Assembly: GCA_947446925.1 (NCBI GenBank)
Contig: CANFHU010000001.1
Coordinates: forward strand, 372,001 to 436,000
Source: Flavobacteriia bacterium
GTDB taxonomy: Bacteria; Bacteroidota; Bacteroidia; Flavobacteriales_D; Crocinitomicaceae
Direction of reading: 5' to 3'
Length of the DNA stretch: 64,000 bases
The translations under genes were made by a program, and so were the position numbers. Within the stretch, counting starts at the first letter, position 1. The number at the start of each line of letters is the position of its first letter. The notes under the pieces were generated by a model. That model did not search any database and was not told the origin of the DNA. It worked only from the letters and a program-made list of their open reading frames with translations. Positions 57,617-64,000 of this stretch are shown piece by piece.

Positions 57617-59350
57617 ATGTCAAAAATCTGGAAATTAAAACATCAACCTACAAACAAAGAGATTGAATCCTTACAAACAGAACTAAACATTCCAAACACA
57701 TTTGCAAAAATTCTAGTCCAACGCGACATCCAAAATTTTGATCAAGCACGTGCTTTTTTTCGTCCAGATTGGTCCTTAATCAACGACCCGTTTTTGATGC
57801 TGAATATGGATCGTGCAGTCAAACGAATCAATCAAGCTTTCATCAACAAAGAACGAATCATGTTGTTCGGAGATTACGATGTGGACGGTACAACCGCAGT
57901 TGCAGTGATGTGGAATGTACTTCATTTCTACTACAAAAATTTGGAATGTTATATTCCGGATCGTTATGCAGAAGGCTATGGGATCAGCACGCAAGGAATT
58001 GATACCGCTAAAGCAAACGGTGTTTCATTGATCATTTCGTTAGACTGTGGTATTCGTGCGGTGGATAAAATCGCTTACGCGAATTCCTTAGGAATTGATT
58101 TCATTGTTTGCGATCACCACCATCCTGGAGAAGAGTTACCGGAAGCTATTATTTTGGATCCAATGCAAAAGGAGTGTAGCTATCCATACAAAGGATTGTC
58201 GGGTTGTGGGGTAGGATACAAATTACTCCAAGCACTGCAACAAACCAATAACTGGGATACACAATTATTACTGGATCAACTCGATCTCGTAGCAATTAGT
58301 ATCGGTGCGGATATTGTTCCAATTACGGATGAAAACCGCATTTTATGTTACCACGGGTTACAAAAACTAAATACTTCGCCGCGCAAAGGAGTTGTGGCTT
58401 TATTACAGATTGCAAACAAACAATTGCCCCTCAAATTAGAAGATGTGGTTTTTGTCCTTGCGCCACGTATCAATGCTGCTGGACGTATACAATCCGGTAG
58501 AAAAGCGGTGGAATTAATGATTTCTACGAATACTACCATAATTCAAGAAATCGCAACCAGTATTGAGTTAGATAATCAAGAACGTCGCGAATTAGACGCC
58601 CAAATTACCTTTGAAGCATTGCAACAAATTGAGGAGGACACTACTTTTAGTCAGCGTAAAACAACCGTAGTTTTTAGCAAGCAATGGCACAAAGGGGTGA
58701 TTGGTATTGTTGCATCTAGATTGATTGAAACGCATTATAAACCAACGATCGTACTGACCGAATCTAATGGTAAATTGACAGGTTCTGCGCGAAGTATCAA
58801 AGGCCTTGATATTCACGAAGCGTTAACACACTGCGAAGATGTACTCGAACAATTTGGTGGACATACTTTTGCAGCTGGGATGACCCTCCATCCAGATAAT
58901 TACGAGTTATTCAGAGAAAAATTTGAAACAGTAGTCGATCAGCTCCTTTTACAAGAAGAAAAAACAGAGGAGGTCGTAATTGATTCCGACCTTTCATTTG
59001 ATGAACTTTTTGAACTTAACGAAGCAAATTTTCAACTGCCGAAATTCTCGCGTTTACTCAACCAAATGGAGCCATACGGACCAGGAAATAGGAAACCAAT
59101 CTTTCGTACTAGTAGGGTAGAAGTATGCGAAGCTACGCTTTTAAAAGGCGAACACATCAAAGCTGTTTTCACAGAAGGCACCCAACAACGAAAAATTCCT
59201 GCAATCGGTTTCCGTATGGTGGAATTGTTTGACCTCCTACAAACCGGTAAACCTTGCGATATTCTTTACACCATCGAATCCAACACCTGGAAAGAAAAAA
59301 CAACGATACAATTGAATATCAAGGATATTCGATTGAGTGAAAAGGAATGA
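57617..59350 (+). CDS. recJ: single-stranded-DNA exonuclease RecJ
   Basis: MLFGDYDVDGTTAVAVM, DCGIRAVDKIA, CDHHHPGEELP, APRINAAGRI. Confidence 0.95.
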   Translation: MSKIWKLKHQPTNKEIESLQTELNIPNTFAKILVQRDIQNFDQARAFFRPDWSLINDPFLMLNMDRAVKRINQAFINKERIMLFGDYDVDGTTAVAVMWNVLHFYYKNLECYIPDRYAEGYGISTQGIDTAKANGVSLIISLDCGIRAVDKIAYANSLGIDFIVCDHHHPGEELPEAIILDPMQKECSYPYKGLSGCGVGYKLLQALQQTNNWDTQLLLDQLDLVAISIGADIVPITDENRILCYHGLQKLNTSPRKGVVALLQIANKQLPLKLEDVVFVLAPRINAAGRIQSGRKAVELMISTNTTIIQEIATSIELDNQERRELDAQITFEALQQIEEDTTFSQRKTTVVFSKQWHKGVIGIVASRLIETHYKPTIVLTESNGKLTGSARSIKGLDIHEALTHCEDVLEQFGGHTFAAGMTLHPDNYELFREKFETVVDQLLLQEEKTEEVVIDSDLSFDELFELNEANFQLPKFSRLLNQMEPYGPGNRKPIFRTSRVEVCEATLLKGEHIKAVFTEGTQQRKIPAIGFRMVELFDLLQTGKPCDILYTIESNTWKEKTTIQLNIKDIRLSEKE

Positions 59351-59584
59351 AAATTTTTAATTTTGTAAAACATTATTGTTCGAAGTGAGACATTGTCGCA
59401 TTATTTTTTGATGGAAAGGAACGAATTGAAATGCTGGTACCGTGAAGTAGCTCAAAGCGGAGCGGAGAGATCACTGATACGGTAGCAATTTCAAGAGTGA
59501 AATGAACAGAAAAAAATTAAGCGACGAGTTTTCTTTTGCTTCTTCTCTTTTGCGGAAAAAGAAAAGAAGATATAGGTAATTAAT

Positions 59585-59965
59585 ATGATTATGACAGAAT
59601 CAAAATACGAGAAAGTACAACTTCAAATAGAAGCTCTACTTCAAAAAAGTATAAATAACGGAGGATTTAAAGTATTGTCTTCCGACGAAGTTGCTTTGCT
59701 TAACAAGTTATCATTGGCTGCCGAACAATACGAAGATAATCTTCAAATGATGCCTATTAAAACGCCAACAACATTAGTAGAAATGATTCGCTATAAAATG
59801 TTTGAAATGAATTTAAAGCAAAAACAACTAGCTAACCTACTTGAAATTAGTGAAACCAGAATTTCTGAACTGTTGTGTGGTAAACGAAAATTGAATTTAG
59901 AGCTGGCAAAAAAATTACACCAAAAATTAAATATTGATGCTGCTTTTTTGTTGAGTGGGAATTGA
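59585..59965 (+). CDS. HigA-like helix-turn-helix protein without an adjacent HigB
   Basis: MIRYKMFEMNLKQKQLANLLEISETRISELLCGKRKLNLELAKKLHQKLNIDAAFLL. Confidence 0.8.
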   Translation: MIMTESKYEKVQLQIEALLQKSINNGGFKVLSSDEVALLNKLSLAAEQYEDNLQMMPIKTPTTLVEMIRYKMFEMNLKQKQLANLLEISETRISELLCGKRKLNLELAKKLHQKLNIDAAFLLSGN

Positions 59966-60017
59966 AATAGTAGGTTAAATGGTTAACTATTTTTCAATCT
60001 TTTAGATATATCAAGAT

Positions 60018-60653
60018 TCAACTTTGTAAATCATTATATCTAATTGTTTTTGTCCTTGCAGTTGAGTCAATTTTTATCACTTTCCATTCTTCTGAATCCC
60101 ATCTTTTTATATCATTAAACTTATCGTTAATTCCTAATTCAAAAAGAATTTCAACAGAATAATCGCCTAAAAAGTCATCTTCTGAATATGAAATATTTAT
60201 AGCTTTTGATTGCAGTGGTAACTCAGGAAAGTTGTTACTATTAGCTATAAATTGATATTCTTTGATACTTAAATTTTTTGAATTACAAGCTCTAATATTG
60301 CTTGTGCTTTTCTCACAAATACTTAGTTTAAGTGAGTCATTTAAAAAATTTTGTATAATTATCGAAATTGGATAAAGCAACGATAGAAATGAAATAAATA
60401 CAAATGAGTAGATTTTAAAGCGTTGTGAATATTTAATCTCGACTTTATTTTTTATGATTCTATATAAAAATCGACCAATTGATAAAATCATTAGTGAAAC
60501 AATTGGTGATGTTATAATAACTATAAAATCATAAAGTGAAAAAACATTATATATTTCTAAAGCAGCACAGTTTTTACTAAACCAAATTGCAAGTAGATTG
60601 AATATCAACCAAATTAATAAATATATTATTCGATATAGCTTTTTTTTTAACAT
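60018..60653 (-). CDS. membrane protein of unknown function
   Basis: 211 aa, several TM segments. Confidence 0.55.
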   Translation of the reverse strand: MLKKKLYRIIYLLIWLIFNLLAIWFSKNCAALEIYNVFSLYDFIVIITSPIVSLMILSIGRFLYRIIKNKVEIKYSQRFKIYSFVFISFLSLLYPISIIIQNFLNDSLKLSICEKSTSNIRACNSKNLSIKEYQFIANSNNFPELPLQSKAINISYSEDDFLGDYSVEILFELGINDKFNDIKRWDSEEWKVIKIDSTARTKTIRYNDLQS

Positions 60654-60763
60654 GTTTTTTCTAAATCTTTATTCAAACTTAAAAATCTTATATGCCTTAT
60701 ATGGTTCCCCATGAGCAAAGCGAATCCCCCATCTCATCGTCACTTCGTCGCTTCCGTCACTCC

Positions 60764-60810
60764 GAGCCTAGTTTACCTTGAGCTTAGTTTACCTTGAGCC
60801 TGTCGAAAGG
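60764..60810. repeat. two 16-bp tandem units followed by CCTTGAGCCTGTCGAAAGG
   Basis: GAGCCTAGTTTACCTT GAGCTTAGTTTACCTT GAGCCTGTCGAAAGG. Confidence 0.8.
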
Positions 60811-60813
60811 TCA

Positions 60814-61800
60814 CTACAAAATTCCTTTCTTAATCAACAATTGAGCTATTTGTACCGCATTCGTCGCTGCTCCTTTACGCAAGTTATCTGCCACAATCCA
60901 CATATTTAAAGTATTTGCTTGCGATTCATCTCTACGAATTCTTCCCACAAACACATCGTCTTTCCCTTCCGCATATTTCGGCATCGGGTAACTATTTGTT
61001 GTTGGATCATCTTTCAAAGTAATTCCAGATGTTTCGTGTAAGAGTTTACGCACGTCTGCTAATTCGAAATCATTTTCAAATTCAACGTTCACCGCTTCGG
61101 AATGTCCACCAACTACTGGTACACGTACCGCAGTCGCAGTCACTTGAATGCTTGGATCTAAAATTTTCTTAGGCTCATTCATCAACTTCAACTCTTCTTT
61201 TGTGTAACCGTTTTCGGTAAATGAATCACAATGAGGGATACAGTTTTTGTCGATTGGATATGCATACGCCATTTCGCCTGAAATTCCTGCACGCTCATTT
61301 TCCATTTGGGTAACCGCTTTTACTCCTGTTCCTGTAATGGATTGATAGGTAGAAACAATCACACGTTTTATATTGTATTTTCGGTGTAATGGAGCCAATG
61401 CTAATACCATTTGTATGGTACTACAATTTGGATTCGCAATGATTTTATCTTCGGAAGTTAGTATATCTCCATTAATTTCTGGAACGATCAAACATTTCGT
61501 AGGATCCATACGCCAAGCAGAACTATTGTCAATCACAAACGTTCCAACTTCTGCAAATTTTGGAGCCCATTCCAACGAGGTATCTCCTCCAGCTGAAAAA
61601 ATAGCCAAATCTGGTTTCATCGATACTGCGGTAGCCAAACCAACAACGGTACATTCCATACCCCCAAAATCAATTTTTTGACCCACTGATTTTTCAGAGG
61701 CTACTGGAATTAATTCGGTGATTGGAAAACTTTGTTCACGTAATACTTGAAGCATTACATTACCTACCATACCTGTTGCGCCGACTACTGCTACTCTCAT
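60814..61800 (-). CDS. asd: aspartate-semialdehyde dehydrogenase
   Basis: MRVAVVGATGMVGNVML, NPNCSTIQMVLALAPL, TYQSITGTG; likely start 61800. Confidence 0.93.
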   Translation of the reverse strand: MRVAVVGATGMVGNVMLQVLREQSFPITELIPVASEKSVGQKIDFGGMECTVVGLATAVSMKPDLAIFSAGGDTSLEWAPKFAEVGTFVIDNSSAWRMDPTKCLIVPEINGDILTSEDKIIANPNCSTIQMVLALAPLHRKYNIKRVIVSTYQSITGTGVKAVTQMENERAGISGEMAYAYPIDKNCIPHCDSFTENGYTKEELKLMNEPKKILDPSIQVTATAVRVPVVGGHSEAVNVEFENDFELADVRKLLHETSGITLKDDPTTNSYPMPKYAEGKDDVFVGRIRRDESQANTLNMWIVADNLRKGAATNAVQIAQLLIKKGIL

Positions 61801-61862
61801 TTTTCTTAACTTTAATAGATGTGATTCAAAATTACAATTTTTTAATACCATTGATTTAGTTT

Positions 61863-64000
61863 ATGCGTTACTTTCTATTAATTTTCTGTTCTTTTTTGTA
61901 TTTTATTGATTATGCACAAATTACAGAGACATTTACAGACGGAAATTTTACCTTGAATCCGAATTGGGTAGGTTCTGACACTAAATTTGAGGTCAATAAT
62001 TCCTTTCAATTACACTCAAAAAGCACTACTTCGGATTCTATTTTTTTGGTTCTTGAAAACAAGCTCGATTTTCAAAATTCGGTCGAATGGCACTTCTGGA
62101 TGAAGCATTCTTTCTCTCCATCGAGTAATAATTTTTCTCGTTTTTATTTGATTACCAATATATTAGATTTAAAATCGAATCCGGATGGGTTTTACCTTCA
62201 GTTCGGAGAAACGGGTACCAACGACGCAATTCGACTTTTTAAGCGAAAAAACAGTATTTCTACGCAAATTTGCGCTGGTACAATTGGAGCTATTTCGACC
62301 AATTTTATCACTTCGATCAAAGTTGTTAGAGAGCCATCTGGGGAATGGAAAATCTACTCGGATTTTAATGGTGGTGAAAATTATACACTCGAAGCTTCGG
62401 CAATCGATAATGCGCAAGTGTCTGGTAAATATTCGGGCGTGTATTGTCAATTTACGAAGACCTATGCGACCAAGTTTTATTACGATAATTTTTACTTCGG
62501 ACCCAAAGTTGTCGATAAAACACCACCTACATGCCAACAAATTCAAGTACTCGACAACAAATACCTGAAGTTAACCTTTTCGGAAACGATCGATTCTATC
62601 AGCGCGAATATCCCTGAAAATTATGCATTTATAAATTCGAATTATTCAATTTTCAGTGCTAATCGCATGATAAATACAACATCATGTGTCATTCTCGAAC
62701 TTGATGCACCACTTCAAAACGCGACGAATTATACATTGAGTATTAGTCAAATTTCCGATTTGTCTGGAAATGTGATGCTTCCAGAAACCAAAAACGTGTT
62801 TTACATTATCGCAGAAAAACCAGAAAAAGGAGATGTGATTATCAATGAAATCATGAGCAATCCTAGTCCTGTAGTCGGATTACCAGAAATCGAATACATC
62901 GAAATCTACAACAAAAGCAACAAGTATTTTAACCTCGAAAATTGGATTATAACGGATGGAACGAGCAATGGAAAAATGGCATCCGCTTGGTTAGGACCAC
63001 ATGAATACAAAGTGTTATGCGGTACAAGTGGACTCCCATTTTTGAATCCAGCGGTAGGGGTAACTTCCTTTCCAAGTCTAAATAATTCGGGAGATAAAAT
63101 CACTTTGTTGGATTCACTTGGAAATCGGTTGGATGAGGTGAATTATGCACTTTCTTGGTATAAAATGGACGGAAAATCAACGGGTGGAATTAGCCTCGAA
63201 CGGATAAATCCTTTTCATCCATGTTCGGATGCGTCAAACTGGATGGGTTCAACTCATCCAGATGGTGGTACGCCCAATGAAAAAAATTCGGTGTATGATA
63301 CCTTACCTAATTTTTCACCGATAGCAATTTCGGAACTTAGTGTAATTTCAGATACTTTGCTCGAAATGCATTTTTCAAAACAAGTGGATTCAAGTATGGT
63401 GTTTGAAAATGAGGTAATGTTTACTCCTGAAATAGATTGGAAATCAATAAGTTTTAATAATAATATATTGCAAATTGCTTTTCCAACGTCACTTGAAAAA
63501 TCGAAAGAATATACAATTCAACTTTCTAATTTAAAAGATTGTTGGTTGCACACGTATTCCTTGGCTACAACTTTTGCAAATACCGAAATGATGGATGCCA
63601 AAGATATCGTAATTAATGAGTTACTATTTAATCCTTATCCCGATGGTGCTGATTTTATTGAGTTATACAATAATTCAGAAAAATGGATTAACCTAAAAGG
63701 CCTTACATTATTTTCACTTGAAAAAGGCTTACTATCAAGTCCTAAAGTAATCGAGCAAAATAGAATTCTAAAACCCCATGAGTATGTTTTTCTCACACCT
63801 TCCATTGCTTCTCAAGAAAAAATGTATCCAAACACGAATAAATTACATGGAATACAAATGTCCATTCCAACCATGAATAATGATTCTGGGACGGTTATTC
63901 TAATGTATAACAAGCAGGCGATAGATAAAGCGACGTATGCGGAATCTTGGCACTTTTCGTTAGTGTATGATAAAGAAGGTAAGTCCTTAGAACGTTTAAG
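61863..64000 (+). CDS. lamin-tail-domain (LTD) secreted protein, truncated by window end
   Basis: Read directly: signal peptide MRYFLLIFCSFLYFIDYAQ; LTD-like GDVIINEIMSNPSP..EYIEIYNKSNKYFNLENWII and a second DIVINELLFNPYPDGADFIELYNNSEKWINL. No stop before 64000; absent from the ORF track. Confidence 0.8.
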   Translation, partial: MRYFLLIFCSFLYFIDYAQITETFTDGNFTLNPNWVGSDTKFEVNNSFQLHSKSTTSDSIFLVLENKLDFQNSVEWHFWMKHSFSPSSNNFSRFYLITNILDLKSNPDGFYLQFGETGTNDAIRLFKRKNSISTQICAGTIGAISTNFITSIKVVREPSGEWKIYSDFNGGENYTLEASAIDNAQVSGKYSGVYCQFTKTYATKFYYDNFYFGPKVVDKTPPTCQQIQVLDNKYLKLTFSETIDSISANIPENYAFINSNYSIFSANRMINTTSCVILELDAPLQNATNYTLSISQISDLSGNVMLPETKNVFYIIAEKPEKGDVIINEIMSNPSPVVGLPEIEYIEIYNKSNKYFNLENWIITDGTSNGKMASAWLGPHEYKVLCGTSGLPFLNPAVGVTSFPSLNNSGDKITLLDSLGNRLDEVNYALSWYKMDGKSTGGISLERINPFHPCSDASNWMGSTHPDGGTPNEKNSVYDTLPNFSPIAISELSVISDTLLEMHFSKQVDSSMVFENEVMFTPEIDWKSISFNNNILQIAFPTSLEKSKEYTIQLSNLKDCWLHTYSLATTFANTEMMDAKDIVINELLFNPYPDGADFIELYNNSEKWINLKGLTLFSLEKGLLSSPKVIEQNRILKPHEYVFLTPSIASQEKMYPNTNKLHGIQMSIPTMNNDSGTVILMYNKQAIDKATYAESWHFSLVYDKEGKSLERL

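Overview
AT-rich 64 kb chromosomal window. The protein families (T9SS sorting domain, SpoIID, DUF4118 kinase, AsmA, RfaD, FISUMP) and TAnnTTTG-like promoter motifs suggest a Bacteroidota/Flavobacteriales genome; this is inference, not tested. Most of it is housekeeping: ygiQ, dprA, ileS, upp, folE, mgtE, recJ, asd, hmgA, hppD. No rRNA, tRNA, CRISPR or transposase gene was recognised. The most interesting items are: (1) a six-gene poly-gamma-glutamate-type operon (PgsB/CapB, PgsC/CapC, a PgsW-like 'poly-gamma-glutamate system protein', then three uncharacterised envelope proteins) with no recognisable CapA; (2) GGCATGCC-centred perfect palindromes, two intergenic and one 38-bp copy in frame inside ileS, resembling a protein-coding palindromic element; (3) a KdpDE-like pair with a truncated kinase, a divergent porin and two TTTATA-N5-TTTA(C/T)A sites resembling the E. 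coli KdpE operator; (4) a class D beta-lactamase-fold protein whose catalytic motifs are lost; (5) an accessory island at 16.27-20.83 kb bounded by inverted MITE-like elements and containing three copies of another repeat and a tandem membrane-protein duplication; (6) a ~90-bp structured repeat present after both hmgA and hppD, with compensatory stem changes. All assignments come from reading motifs by eye; no database search or folding was run.
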